From the NCBI GenBank assembly GCA_012064415.1, contig SSNU01000234.1:162598-226597 (forward strand): 64,000 nucleotides of DNA, in the 5' to 3' direction. The position numbers and the translations under genes were made by a program. The notes below the pieces were generated by a model that was given only the letters and a program-made list of their open reading frames with translations, did no database searches and had not been told where the DNA came from. How positions within the stretch are numbered: position 1 is the stretch's first letter; the number at the start of each line of letters is the position of its first letter. Source of the stretch: Gyrodactylus bullatarudis. Taxonomy: Eukaryota > Platyhelminthes > Monogenea > Gyrodactylidea > Gyrodactylidae. Shown here piece after piece: positions 25,349 through 38,812 of the stretch.

Positions 25349-28300
25349 TTATAATTCTATCATAATAGGGGGCACCCAAATATACATCATTTTTCCCAAT
25401 ATAATGGTTTCCAATCAGAATTTAATTTGCTATCATTTGGTATAAGAATCTCAAAAATGTTAATTTTTTGGTTTAAAAATGTATGACCTACTACAAAGTA
25501 CGTTGACGAGACAGAAAAATATTATTTTTTCTATAAAATATCAGATTTGCCCTCTACCACACGCCAAACCCGAAAACATTACTGATTTTTTGGTGCCCTA
25601 TATTCCTAACCCTGAATAAATTTCGTAATAATCATATGAATTTCAAGAATACTGGTAAGTGATCTTGGATGGGACTAATTTATCTTTGACTAATTGTAAT
25701 TAGGTTAACTCTTCATGTTCCTTCAACCACTTTCTTCTCAACTGGAAATAATAACGGTAATAATGATATTATTCATTTATTTAGAAACAATGAAAGGAGT
25801 CTTCAAGAAAAATAGAAAATCCCAGAAAAAGTCAAAATTTTAATTTGAAATGTGTCCAAAGATGTCCAATTCCTTATTTTAACTATACATGGACTGGACT
25901 CTCTATACACAATGTATTACACATGGATATGTACTTCAACAAAATGAAGATTAAAAATCTGCCTTTTCAATTTTTTAAAAATATGATGTTATTCAGTTTT
26001 AAATGCTTTTTTTCTGTGGTTTGCAATCCGAAAGAGGAAACCTATACGTAATTCTTTCTCTGAATAAAATGAGTAAAATTTTTATTTTTTATCCCTGTAT
26101 TACTCATGTTTATTGGAGATATCAAGAAAGAATCAAACTTTACTCAAATCAACTCTAGAAGCAATATGGTTATTCATCATTATGTTGTAAAATAAAGTGT
26201 ACAATGTTTATTATTATTTATTTGAAAATTCCTTCGTTAGAAATTTATATTTGTGTCTTTGAAAGTATTTCTTGTATTCTTTGTTCATTAATGAAGATAT
26301 TATTCAATAAATTTGCTATTTATCAACAAAATTTTCTTATATTTTGAAAGATTTTCCGAAAATGTGTCTACTTTAAAGTATAAACCCGAATAAAATTATG
26401 TTTGAAATGTTATAAGTTCCATTATTGAAAAATACTATTTGTAGTAAAGTCTTGGGTGTGGCTAAGCTACTAGGGATCGTCTGAGGGCTGAGCTCTTTTA
26501 TCGTTACTTGGTCTCTACTGATTCAAATCACTCATGCTTTTATTTGCATGATGAATAAATATAAAGTTCTCTGTATTTTTCAATAATTTGTTCTGATAAA
26601 ATTTTATTTCAAAAATTTTGAAAATTATGAATCATTCCCAAGAGAATCCTTCCTATGTTCGTCCAGTATGTAACAGGAGTTTCCTGCCTTAATTGGTATT
26701 TCTGGATTTCTGCAAGAAATACACGAATACTTTTTCCCTTCACAAAGATACTCACAATACTCTTGGGTTATCGCTGTATTATTATTATTAATATGCATTT
26801 CTTAATAATTATTATCCGATGCTTGTTAATATTATTATTATTACTGCATTGTTGAACACATACATGTCTATGTGGCATTGTGTTAATAGACAAACCTGCT
26901 GAGATAATGATGATAATTTGGTATAGCACACAACATGGTGATAAATGGAAATACTCTTATCTGGCTTCTCTCTCCAGCTATCCACCAACTAAGAAGAAAA
27001 AGAAGAAGAATTAATAACAAACTAAAAGGCTGAATGATAACAAAACACGAGATGACGGCACATGCATGGTATTACCATCGTAACGCTCACTAAATGTAAT
27101 GAAGGTCATTTGTCAATCTTCTCTCCCCGGACTGTAACAGAACCAAAAGTGAAAAAAGTTGGTATGAAGATGAGAGAGACTAGTTTCCCCAAAAATCTTG
27201 ATACTTCCCTCCAGATAACCATGAACTCAAATAAATTATTAAATACGAAAAAAAATTTATCTAACACACACTAGGCCATTTTTTGAATTTCAATCTTTAA
27301 GCCTAATTTTTTTCGATTTCGGAAATTTGACAGCACAATCAAAGTTCAGACAAATTCATCATTTTCAAGGCAAAGTTGAACTTATAAATATTGACTCTTG
27401 ATAATTGGAAAATTCAAATGGTTTGATTTCTCACTAAAAATGGCATTTTTTGGAACTTAAGTTTTGTCCTGATTGCGTATCCGGAAACTTGCCAAAGTGA
27501 AATTTCAAAAAAATTGTTAAAAATGAAAGAAAATATTAGAAAACAAAAAAGATGGGAAGAACCTGATCGTAGAAGAGATCTCTCTCCAAGATTTGGGATG
27601 TGTAAAATAGGTCTTGAATTCCTCTAAATTATTCCTCTGATTGAAAGAAATATTTTTTTCAATTTATATTTTTTTCCTTTTGGACGTTATTATTATGACC
27701 TATGATCTGTAAGCAGTACAAATGAAAGAACTTCCAAGTTTTGAAAATATAAACTTGAAATTTATTATAATTATAATTTTGAACCAATACAAGCCAGAAG
27801 ACAACATAGCCAGTGATAGCAAGCGAACAATGGTCATTATTCGTTTAAATCGATTAATTTATGAGATGCATCAATTTCAATGATTTGGCACAATTCCGGA
27901 TTAATCAGGATGATCCTTTGGCCAAATTCAAGTCATTCGTTTAACGCTGATCCTAAATCTTTTTAGATCAAGACTTTGGAATCTCATCTTTAGAATCAGT
28001 AAAAGTTTTGGGCTCAACGATTGAAGAAGTGGATAATTCGAGTGTATTTTTGAAAAATGGCCAAATTTTTTTCGGAATTTTCGTTATTCAACAACTTATC
28101 GGTTCATTTTATAATGAGATTCGAGAAATTTCTCATAATAACACTGCGTCATTTTACTATTTAAATATAACGCAAATAATCAATCTCAGACGAATCATTT
28201 TAGGAGAATACGCTAGACCATAAAAGTAAATTTACCAAATACCCCTTGAAAAAATGTTGTGTTCCTGACTATCCGGAGTTTTTGGTAGCAATTTCTATAT

Positions 28301-30320
28301 GTTCAGATTCATATAGTTCAAATTCAAAATTTCGGTGATTTCAGTTAAACTTGAGTTGTTTTGAGAAAAGGAAATCGATTAAGGCTATCATATAATTTTT
28401 AAAATAGGTTCAACATCTTAACGAAATTTACGTCTAACTCTCACTTTTTTTGGATGATCTGATTCAAAAAGGGAAATCGAAAGTGACCATTTTTGTTTTC
28501 TTAGGAAACTACAATAATTCTAGGATCTTGGATCAATTTTCATGCGGTTGATAGAATCAAGAATTCAAATTCCCCTTCCAAATGATTTTCGTGATCTAAG
28601 ACAAAGTTTTTGATGGCCACTGATGAAAATAGAATTAACATAAATTATGAATGTGAAGCTTTTGTAGATATATATACTCTAATTACGAATTGAGTTATTT
28701 TCCTTTCGAAAGCGAAAATATTAGATATTTTTGTAAATTTAGGCTCAATTTGAGCATTTCAAGAGAATAGACATGTTTTCATTGTTAATGGATAGAAAGG
28801 TTGCAATGAAAATTCTTATCTGATTCCTTTATGTATCAATATTAGGGGTAGATTTTAATATTGGTCGTGATTGAAAATTTAATTTATAAAAAAATATAAA
28901 ATTTATTAAAAATATCAAGCGCTAAAATGTTTTCTTTTTTTCTTAGATTTACGATATTGAAGTTCCTACCAAAGATTAGAAACAAGGTGATATAAATTCA
29001 GAACAAAAATAGAAATCTTAAAGGTAAATAAAAAGATTGATACTTGTCAATGTTACAGGAATTCTTTCGAGAAAATAGACCAAACCATCTTTATTGGTTT
29101 GTGACTATGAAATAATTCTAGGACATGAAGACCTTGCCATACTTTTATGATTTGTTACAATTCATAAAAATTCAAAAAATATTGGATTTGTTATTAAAAA
29201 ATCATACCTACTTATGATAAGCTAACATAGGATTCACCTGAACAGCCCCTCCACTGGAATTTTATAAAATACAGACTGTTGGCTGAATGAATTATTTTGT
29301 ATTATAAAAAAATTATTACTTAACCCTTAAAGTCCCTTTTCGTGAATCGCATTAAATCTTTTGTCTATCCTATGGTCTGTGAATACGCAATTATTTTTAG
29401 TTCAGAAATTATCGATCAAAATTAAGTCATTTTTTTATCCAAAAATTGGCTATCCTAATACAGCTTTTGCAGGTAGAGTTCAAACGATTACATATTCGAA
29501 TTCTATAGGTATGATTACTCGATAAAAGATGTCTTTCTTTTTATCTATCAATAGGTTTTCAAAAAAACGTTTTAAACAAAAATTAAATTTTTGGAAAAAA
29601 TAAACTGTTTTTGAAATAAATGATAGACCAAGAGATTAATAGATTTTCTATCGAATGGATGGTAAATGAAGTATTTTCTGATCTTAAGATGAATAGTAAT
29701 GACTCATTACTAATGAGTTATTAAAATGATATCCGATAGAAATAAATTATTTCAAATAATCAAGTGGAAGTGTTAATTCAAGTGCATTTCTTATGATTCA
29801 AAAGGAAGCCATGTGGTGATCAACAACTTTAAGACTCTCAAAACCAATTAATCTGTTAGATATACAGAACAGGGGTCAGCTGTGTCAAGGGGGAACTCAT
29901 CCTTTCAACCTGAAATGTTTATTTATTTAAAATCAATAAAATGGCCGGATGGAGGGAGAATTGTTGGGAATCACACAGATGAATATTTTTTTAAAGACCT
30001 GTCATATATATAAATGTAGGAACAAATACTTTATGAAGATTAAGTTTTTTTAACAACTATTATTGCTATTTGACAATTGGATGGAATATATACGCTTCAA
30101 ATTAGTGCAAAACAGGGTTAATAAAAAATTATTCACTCGAGATGCATCTCAACAGATGAACATTTTTCTAGAATATTGATTTACGACCTGGAAACAGCGA
30201 ATGCATCTTTTCACTACACTAGAGGAACGCAAAGAAAATAAAATTGATATTTTTGTCAATCAACTCTTTTTCATATTACTTTAATTTTTATAAATATTTC
30301 TAAGTATATAAATATCCTAA

Positions 30321-30743
30321 ATTCACAAGGATATAGTAATAACCAGTGACCACACTTAGCTAGTAGGTTTAATGTCTAAAAACAATGTAATTTCTACTTT
30401 GTGCTTATTCAAAAAAAAACCAGTGTGTAGGTGGTGTCATACTACGGGAGTGTTGAGTATAGGAGACGAACGGGGGTTCTGGCCTAGTGGTTAGAAGCGT
30501 TGCCTCACAACGTTGAAGACCCGGGCTCCAATCCAAGCTATGGTTTACTGACGAAACGCGTATACATCTGCCACCGTGAGTTGAATATTATTGACTCTCT
30601 TATGGAATTGACACTTACTTATCCGAACTCTAACATCTAGGTGTGAGAAGACATCAAGTTAGATTCACAAGGATAAAGTAATAACCAATGGTTATTAACC
30701 ATTGCCCACACTTAGCTAGTAGGTTTAATGTCTAAAAATTACT
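30321..30743 (+). mobile_element. tRNA-derived SINE-like block with a broken hammerhead, flanked by direct repeats
   Basis: A Pol III-type box A (TGGCCTAGTGG, 30480-30490) and box B-like sequence (GGGCTCCAATCC, 30523-30534) sit 43 nt apart around an anticodon-arm-like hairpin (GCGTT/AACGT), resembling a tRNA-Glu-type head. Fourteen bases after box B comes CTGACGA joined directly to AACGCGTATA (30548-30564): the hammerhead core minus stem II. Near-identical direct repeats of about 65 bp flank the unit (30321-30385 and 30663-30740, both containing CACACTTAGCTAGTAGG). The repeats may be a duplicated flank or LTR-like ends. There is no intact tRNA: no acceptor stem can be formed. Confidence 0.6.
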
Positions 30744-30989
30744 AAGGTATTTTACTAAAAATTAATTTATTGTTGTAACAGGTTGGTATATTCCAATTAA
30801 ATATAGTGAATTCGAACAATAATAATTTTAAAAAATCTACCATCCTCTTTGAAGAGTTATTTCTTTGTTCTGGAATTTCATCTTATGGCATAGTATGCCA
30901 AGATGTTGAAAATCATGACTGTATATTTTTATCACTAAACTTCTCAAAAATTCTCATCAATCTGATCATGAAGAAATTTTCGGTGCACG

Positions 30990-31700
30990 CAGGATGTTAG
31001 AAACCTAAGCACTAAATTCTATTAGGAGTCTAGTGAATTAATTGGAGAAATATTTGTATTTCCATTTATTCTGGTAGATCTCCATGAATTCCAAGCATTG
31101 TTTTGTATTGAAACCTGTCTCGAAAATGCTTCTCCATCGTTCCGTTCATGATTGAAAATCCTGATTTTTGTAAAATGCTGCTCAATTTTCAATGAATTTT
31201 TACTACGCAACCAATTAAAACCTGAATATCTTGGATGAATATCAAGTATGCCAAACATCATATGGGTAATGTAGATGTATTGTAACTTACTCGTAAGTAC
31301 TCTCTTGAATTATGCAAAGAAAAAAATGTTCATCCTGTAGTAGTGGTCACTAGAGTAGGGTGAAATTTTCAACCGCATTAGGATATTAGTACCAAATTTT
31401 CTGATAGAACTATCAATTCCAAGCATCATTTTTTCTTTACCATTATGTCATTCAGTATAAAAATCCAGAATTTTTCAAATCGCCGCTCAAATTACAATGA
31501 ATTTTTACTACGCAATTACTAAAATCTGAAATATCTAATGGATTTCTTAAGTTTTAATGGTAACCGTTCGTTGTTTTATCATGTCCGTGGGATATTGTGG
31601 GAAAAATGGGCAATGACATAATGGAGGATGACTTTCTCATGCAATACATGATCTGAGTACTAAATTCTATCAGAAAAGTAAGTATTCTCGTGAGTTGTTC
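30990..31700. repeat. Imperfect tandem repeat of about 300 bp
   Basis: Related segments recur at about 31000-31240, 31380-31530 and 31655-31690. Shared words include ACTAAATTCTAT and CAATGAATTTTTACTACGCAA, the latter at about 31190 and 31496. No coding function is seen. Confidence 0.4.
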
Positions 31701-32871
31701 GGAACCCAATGGTCTCTGATCATTGAGTTTAGCTCCTGCCTAGATTATTATCAGATGATCTCTAATTCAGATCAAAATTTCTCGTAGATTTCATCCTATA
31801 TAAGATGCCATTTTCTTTGAATAAACCAGATATTTTGATGGATATAACATTCTTTTGTGTAATGTTCCTTCCTCTCTAACTCTGTTATCAGAAAACATTT
31901 TACAATTCGAATAATATATAATTAGTTTTTTAGTTAGTAAAATGATTGTTTTCAATAAAGGAAAAGTTTTACTTGCTTGCTTCCAAACAATCTTTTGTGC
32001 AATCCATTCGAGTGTGGTGAAAAAACAATATGATTTTTCGTAACAGTTGTGAAATCTTCTTTATACCCAACCAAAACATCTCTCAAGATTTTAATGTCGT
32101 CTAATTTCATTTTTTGTAGTAGCTGCTTACCACGACAAGAAAAAGCATAAATACACTTAATATGATGAAAGAGTATTTTGTCGTACATCATGACTATTAT
32201 TATATGCCCAGATAAACTCTCAGCTGGAATTTTTTGACTTCTCCCACACCTTTTATGAAAAAATACTCTTGTTCAATCATGCAAATAGTTGGAGATGTGC
32301 GTAGGAAATATCTCACACCTACCCACTGATTTCATCTTCCTCTTCATGACAGATAAACATTCCCCTATCCAATTAACAGATTTCAATACTTTTGAGCAGC
32401 TAATACTCTCTCTCGTGTCTCTTCTTCTTTTCTTGTTTACTAATGAGTTTGGTAGTGATTTGTTTAAATTAAATAAACTCTAACAAGATTGTATTTGTTT
32501 TCGTGCTTTGACTGAAAATGTAAAATTTCAGAAACAATCTTGAGGAGGGAGGAATTTTTGATAAGCCAATAATGATCAATGTTGAATTTGAGAAACTGTA
32601 TATATATTTTTCAACTGATATACATCCCTCCCTCCCCATATGTCCGTGTATTATTATTATTTATTTGTCTATCCTACATTTCCTACAATTGTGTATATTA
32701 TAGTGTACATTTCAATCATAGAATATACACACAATGAATATGTATATTTCAAGTGTATATTCGTCTATTTTATTAGGTGTATTATTAATGTTATGATGGA
32801 AAGAAAACCAAGTAGTATTTATTCTACAGTTATATCAGTGAAGACAGAGTGGACGCTTGGTTTATTATTAA

Positions 32872-34077
32872 ATGCGCCTAGAAAATAAAAACATAAAAAA
32901 AAGCAGTTCCCTTATTGAAACCATGTCTCAAGCATGGACGCCCATGATGTTGGACTTACCAACAAATAGTAATTTTAGTATCGTAGAAGAAAATGAAAAA
33001 GAAGATATCAGAGAGGAAAGGAATAAATTCGAGTTATTCTTCTCATCACCAAGTAGTGAATTTATGGATATGAATCCAAATAATTCCAAGAGTGACCAGA
33101 ATATCTCCCAGTCGAGGACAGATGATTTACCCAATGTGAAACCACCCTATTCATATATTGCTCTGATAACCATGGCGATATTACAGTCACCAAAGAGACG
33201 TCTCACACTAGCAGGCATTTGTGAATTTATTATGAGAAAATTTCCTTATTATCGTGAAAGATTCCCAGCCTGGCAGAATAGCATACGGCACAATCTTTCC
33301 TTAAATGATTGTTTTGTAAAAATACCTCGAGAACAAGGCAATCCTGGCAAGGGAAATTATTGGATTCTTGATCCGAAATCAGAGGACATGTTTGACAATG
33401 GCTCCTTCCTCAGACGCCGAAAAAGGTATAAGCGGACAGATGAAGACAATGAAATTCTCAACGATGCAAAACTAATTCTTGAAGGAGCAATTAAGAATAA
33501 CGCCAACAGCAATCCTAGCAGTATGAAAAAATCCCGAAAGGCTTCATCCACCAGTAAGAAAGCAAAGTCCAGTATGAAAAACTTTGATATTGAACAGCTA
33601 ATCTATGAGGAAAAAAAGCCCAATAGTGTGAAGAAGAAGGAAGGTTTTATTTTACCGGACCAAGATCTCGAAGAGAGGTGTTACCAAGAGTTTGATGAGT
33701 TAACTAGAATTTTGAAGCAACATCAATCGTATCATAGCAGAAGTCCCATTGACCAAGAGAATGGCAAAAGTTTTGATCACTTGAAAGGTATTCTTTTACC
33801 TCAGATGAATGTGGACCAATCATCCATCGATAACAGTTCCACAACATTACCAGGGTCATTATTTAATTTTCAGGCTCACTCTGGCTTCGAAGAGATAAAG
33901 AAGAGATTTGTTAGCTCTGATCAGACCGGGTCCAGTCCAGGATCAATGGAATCTCCTTCAAGTCAGCTAGATAAAGGCGAAGAGACCCAGCTGCTACCAA
34001 AGATTGATCCCAGTGTTTTCTCCTTCTTTTGCAAGTTATGGGCCAGCAATAATAAACTCAGGCAGACCTTTGTTTAA
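32872..34077 (+). CDS. FOXD: Forkhead transcription factor, FoxD class
   Basis: A single uninterrupted frame of 401 codons. The forkhead DNA-binding domain is at residues about 89-185 ([44 protein letters not shown]). The wing [12 protein letters not shown] after [11 protein letters not shown] is diagnostic of the FoxD class. The N-terminus is acidic, as in other FoxD proteins; a basic, Ser-rich stretch (about 215-240) may add nuclear targeting. The lack of introns is common in FoxD genes. The first ATG is used here; a second at 32923 has the better context (GAAACC before ATG) and may be the real start. A poly(A) signal AATAAA is at 34297-34302. FoxD factors act in early patterning, neural and muscle lineages. 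An alternative frame at the 3' end is discussed in findings. Confidence 0.93.
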   Translation: MRLENKNIKKSSSLIETMSQAWTPMMLDLPTNSNFSIVEENEKEDIREERNKFELFFSSPSSEFMDMNPNNSKSDQNISQSRTDDLPNVKPPYSYIALITMAILQSPKRRLTLAGICEFIMRKFPYYRERFPAWQNSIRHNLSLNDCFVKIPREQGNPGKGNYWILDPKSEDMFDNGSFLRRRKRYKRTDEDNEILNDAKLILEGAIKNNANSNPSSMKKSRKASSTSKKAKSSMKNFDIEQLIYEEKKPNSVKKKEGFILPDQDLEERCYQEFDELTRILKQHQSYHSRSPIDQENGKSFDHLKGILLPQMNVDQSSIDNSSTTLPGSLFNFQAHSGFEEIKKRFVSSDQTGSSPGSMESPSSQLDKGEETQLLPKIDPSVFSFFCKLWASNNKLRQTFV

Positions 34078-37000
34078 TCAAAAGACTATAGAAAGAAAGA
34101 CAGCTCCACTGTTACCAAAGAGAGAGAAAGAGATAGATTATATTTCCAAATATATATTCTTGGCCCATGAAGCAAGTACATTGAGGATTCTTATTAATCT
34201 TTCTTGTTATGATTTACTGTGTGTGTGTATCCTATGTAAAATTATGTAATTGTATTCTTGAATTTTATTTAAATTATACAAAACATACATATTGTAAATA
34301 AATATTTAATATATATACATTGTATTGAAAGAAACATTCACTCATCTTTGTGATTACATGTTCAAGTGGATTAAATTCAAATATCGAACAGGCATACTTG
34401 AATGAATAATAAATTGAGACCTAATAATTTAACCCTTCATTACCAAATTAATCATGCTGATTCAGAACCTGAAACCTAGAACTTTTTATTGTTTTTAAAA
34501 TACATAGTCATATCATTTTATCCTAAAACCTCAACAGATAGGTTCTCAAATATTTTTTAAATATTTGAATGAATTTTAAAAATATCACCCTTGCGTAAGT
34601 AACTTTGATTAGCATATTCTTGTAGCTAAATAAATCTTTCAATTGGAGTTATCCTTTTGAGAACAATGGGACATGAAGGGTTGGATAAGGGCAGGTTGTA
34701 TCTTGACAAAATACCAAACTTTCATCATATTAACTGAGAGGCGAGTCGACTAAGCGGATTGAAATTGATCTCGGTACCGACATTTGTCAAATACCCGACA
34801 TAGCCAGGCAGTGTTTGTAACAAAATGAGGCCATTTTTTGAATATTGAAAATGCACCAAAATTCCACTTGAGAGCTCAAAAGTTTTATAAAATTTTCCCT
34901 GATTTTAAAATGAATTCTTCATCTCAACTGTCTGTATTTTTTTATTAAACCAGAGCATTTAATGATAAAGTAATTAAAGACTACGGTTTATCATCCATTG
35001 ATAAACAATTGTGCTAAACGATTAGTTCTCTATTTTTTGGCAAGGATCAGTGCAGTCTTGAATAAATTTTATGCATGTACTATACATTAGGTAGTTCCAG
35101 GTGGAAAAACATAATAAACAAAACAAGATTTCTATCCTCCGACAAGGATTTCATCCTTCTCCTTTCATTAGTTTCATGCCAAATTAGTTTTTGTTTAGTA
35201 GGTAAGATGTAGCCGAATTTTGAAAATGAAAAAAGGGATTCCTTAACTTGAAATGTCTGATTATGAAAAAGGAATAATTTAAAAAACATTGAGGAAAAGT
35301 TTAATTTATTAGTAAAGACAATTGGGAAACCCTTCTAGAACAAAAGGATAGCAGCAAGACGATGTAAACACCATGGTATAATCTCATTTTCCATTTTTAA
35401 TCTTTTACCAACTGAAAAATAATTGCCCATATAAATTTTATCATTTCAAAATATGCGCACACACGCAGAGAATGAGAGCATTAAAAATCCCTTATCACCT
35501 CGAATAATTGAAAGGAATAGACTTTGTGTGATTTTATGATGAAAATCAAAAATATACAACTTTTCAACTGAATAAATACGCAGTTTGAATAATGTTTAGA
35601 TTCTTTCAGATGTACACTGTTTAATAATTACAAAACCAGTACACTGCTCTTTTCTTCCCATTTTATACTGTACATACCCAGCAAATAATGTGTTTATTAT
35701 AATAGAGATTTCCCTTTTTTTGGTAAATACAAAAAGAGGTCTTTCGAGGTTTATGTTATGCTGGCAACAAAGATGAAGAATTATTACCGCTAAAATTCCT
35801 TCCACCATCATCAACATGGGTCTTTTATTAATTTTCATTTTTACGTGTTATCTGCCTATAAAAGTCATGTAGGGAGATGAAACATTTTTTGTCTTATTTA
35901 TAATAATTATGTATTCGAATATATATATTACTGTGTCAGTTAGAAATGGAGCTATGGAGAGAAAGAAAGGCGTTCTAAATTTGACGATAAACTTTCAAAA
36001 CTATTCAATAATTAATATTTTGCACATTGCAATTTAAACTTTGGCTGTAGTAAAAAGACCCCTAATATGCATTCTTCCTTCAATCATAAATAAGCTCTTT
36101 TACAGTTTTCTTTCTGGCATCACTAGCTAGGAAACTACAATCGTTGAAATTTGTTTTTCATAAAAAAGAGGAAGAAGAACCAAGTGTACATGTTAATGTA
36201 ACCTTCAAAAAACGAACAAAGATGCAAAGTTTAAGTTAGCTGGTGATGATATTTAGGAATATTTTTTATTGCTTGTTTAACATTTGAGAATGTCCCCTTT
36301 TGTAATTTAGAATTGACACATTCAGTCGGATTGATCCCATCGACAAATAATTCCAGTGTTTATTTTTTGAATTATGAGGCCAACTTGAGTTGAGATCATC
36401 ATAATTAGAGATTAGTTTTCAATGAAATATTGCCCACTTTATTTACACAAGATGTGAACAATGTGTATTTTTTAAAATCTTCAAAAAGAAATGTAAAAAT
36501 TCAAGATGCATTCAGGAGAGGAATATATTTATGCTAATTTCTCAACATACAAGTGGACACAGAAGCATTGCCTATTTGCGGAGTACGAGAAAAGTACAGG
36601 GGGAGATGTTTTGGTAAATAAAACTCATCCTCGTCATAGTCATTGGAGGGAAGGTTTCCAATGATAATTTGCATATATAACAGGGATATTTATTAAGGGA
36701 ATACAGTAGATTGTTTGATGGTAGTATAGATTTGTTGGTTACATTTTTTCAATCAAATCATCCAGTTTTCATATGAAACATTAGCTCTCAAGTACTGTAG
36801 AATACATATCAAGTTGTAATGAAATATAGAGAGACACTTGTAAAACACACCATTTTATGAAATGAAAAGAAATTATTATTCAGATAAAAATTAAATTCCC
36901 GTATTATTTACACTCATGTATTATTATTATTATTTAACAGGAGGTCGAATGGTTTTTGTTCATTACCATAATTAGAATCCATTGTCTGTATATTGATGGG

Positions 37001-38158
37001 CAATATCGGAGAGAATTTATACAATATTAAACAATTAGAGGAAAAAAATAAAAGGCTTCCTTTGAGCCTTAATCTTGGCCTTTAAAGTCCCTGAGGATTC
37101 TTTCAAACGTTTTGCATCTTTGTCTGTAGAGTATGCTACGAATCCACTAATAGTTCAGAATTAGGTAATTTTATGATACAGTATGCATTGCAACAACCTG
37201 GAATTTGATCCTGGGACCTCTTGCATTGCAGTTTAATCTGTTTTTGATCCATAATCTGAAATCTTATCTTTTTCTTCATGAATTGATCTTTATCTTCCCA
37301 TTTTTTCTAGATATCATTTAATTGGTTCGCAATAAAAAAATAACTAGGAAAGTCGTATGTCCGTATCAAAGCTAGGTCGAAGACTATTTCCAGAATTCAT
37401 GGGCTATTTCATTAACAGATAAGACGAATAAGGGGGATCATTTAGACAAACTTTTCAAATATAGAGGTGCTCCCCTTTTACACTATTTTGAATTATTTAT
37501 TAGATGGTAATTTTGCTATGAAGTGTTCACCATTTGTTTCAAAATTGGTTTTCAAGTTAATCTAATTTACTTTTTTGTTAACCGTGAAGCAGGAATTAAT
37601 TTTCACTTATTCTGGCTACTGAGAATTCAAGCCAAATGAGAATCATTTAAGAAGAGACTTACTTTTGAGTAATAGAAGAAATTTTTTTTTTGTTTAAGTA
37701 CTCTTTTATTATTAATATTATTAGCAATATCACTTAGCAATAATAGAATCTTTTCCTTATTTTATTTTTTTCTTTCTTAACGTACAATTAAAATTTTCGT
37801 TGGAAAAAATGAGGGAGTGAACATGACTCTGCCATGTTGGCCAGTGTTATTTTTTTATTGTCTTTAGAATTATTTATCAAATATACAGGAAAGTCTTGAG
37901 CATATGTGAGTCTTTATACTAATGAAGAAAAATGACTGAGTAGAATTGATAATAAAATAATCTTTCAATTTATTATTGTCTTGTTGCAATATGTTATATG
38001 GAAAAAATGGCAACTCTCTAGATTATAGAGAAGTACAATGTAATAAGTAATAAAGTTGAAATATTCTTTAAATCGTAATATAGTAACTGAGAGATGAAAT
38101 AAAAATGAGTTCCTCCTCCAATATAATTAATGCAATTCTTGTGGATTTTCACATGTAT
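34078..38158. other. Spacer between FoxD and the LIM gene
   Basis: After the FoxD 3' UTR (poly(A) signal near 34300) there are about 3.8 kb of AT-rich DNA with many short random ORFs and short runs such as ATT and CACACGCA. I see no gene, RNA or recognisable transposon. Confidence 0.4.
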
Positions 38159-38812
38159 TTACTTGCAAGTAGAGATTTTGTTAAAATTTAAAATTAATAG
38201 TTTCCTATGACAATGGTTGCATAGAAATTTCCTAACCATATCAAAATTCCAATTACTCTTATTCAAAATTGACGCACAATCATTACATTTGAAGCATAGC
38301 CGATGAAATATCTCTCCCCGTGCTCTAACACATTCAGCAAAGTAAACTGTTTGGGTACAACGAGCACACTTTGGTGTATCCCGAAATGATTCTTCATTGA
38401 AATCAAATTTAAGCCTCTCGTTAATGCTGGAGGACTGTTGCTCTTCCATGGTATCTTCTTCTACACTCAACCTTTCTACAGATTTCTGCTCATAGAATTC
38501 TTCATTCTCCTTTTGAATCTCATCGGTATTCATAGAATCATCTGGTGCCTTTTTATTTTTACTTGGAATGAATGATTCATTTTGTCTGATAATAGTAGTA
38601 GGATCCTGGGGAAATTTCTTCTTCTTTGGGGATACCAATTTCATATAGGTCTTCTGGTGTACATAATAAAATGGCAACTGTTCAAGATCATTGAGAACTT
38701 TATGACGATTCCTACGACAAGTCATTGTCTGACTACGCTTTCGACTTGTATTGCCTGGTCTATGATCTTCATGCTTAGCACATGACTGACGTCTCTTTCT
38801 TTGATTGACCAT
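38159..38812 (-). CDS. Single LIM-domain protein, 217 aa
   Basis: One open frame with a C-terminal LIM zinc finger at residues about 150-205. All eight zinc ligands are present in the standard spacing: CARC, 17 residues, HRLC, FKC, NDC, 18 residues, CNHC. The core CTQTVYFAECVRARGEIFHR is closest in feel to CRP, MICAL or LIMA1-type LIM domains, which bind partner proteins or actin rather than DNA. Residues 1-90 are basic (NQRKRRQSC, SPKKKKFP) and 90-145 acidic and Glu-rich (KENEEFYEQ). No second LIM or homeodomain is visible. More exons could exist on either side. The start is the first ATG of the frame. Confidence 0.75.
   Translation of the reverse strand: MVNQRKRRQSCAKHEDHRPGNTSRKRSQTMTCRRNRHKVLNDLEQLPFYYVHQKTYMKLVSPKKKKFPQDPTTIIRQNESFIPSKNKKAPDDSMNTDEIQKENEEFYEQKSVERLSVEEDTMEEQQSSSINERLKFDFNEESFRDTPKCARCTQTVYFAECVRARGEIFHRLCFKCNDCASILNKSNWNFDMVRKFLCNHCHRKLLILNFNKISTCK

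Larger units (their letters stand above)
25349..32871. other. Gene-poor, repeat-bearing spacer
   Basis: No protein gene could be supported in these 7.5 kb. The first few hundred bases are presumably the 3' UTR of the FERM-SPRY gene. Recognisable pieces are a family C fragment near 27790-27832, a family B fragment near 28100-28245, the SINE/hammerhead block at 30321-30743 and an imperfect repeat block at 30990-31700. The last few kb before FoxD may hold its regulatory DNA, though no motif stands out. Confidence 0.5.

Noticed and set aside
30480..30540. A tRNA gene (box A and box B present)
   Set aside because: No acceptor stem can be paired, position 33 is not T, and the sequence runs into a broken hammerhead and repeats. 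A SINE head explains it better.
31952..32191. A 79-codon minus-strand ORF (contains SPHSNGLHKRLFGSKQ) that looks somewhat protein-like
   Set aside because: No recognised domain, no clear splice partners and no neighbour in frame. It could be a lone exon but cannot be supported.
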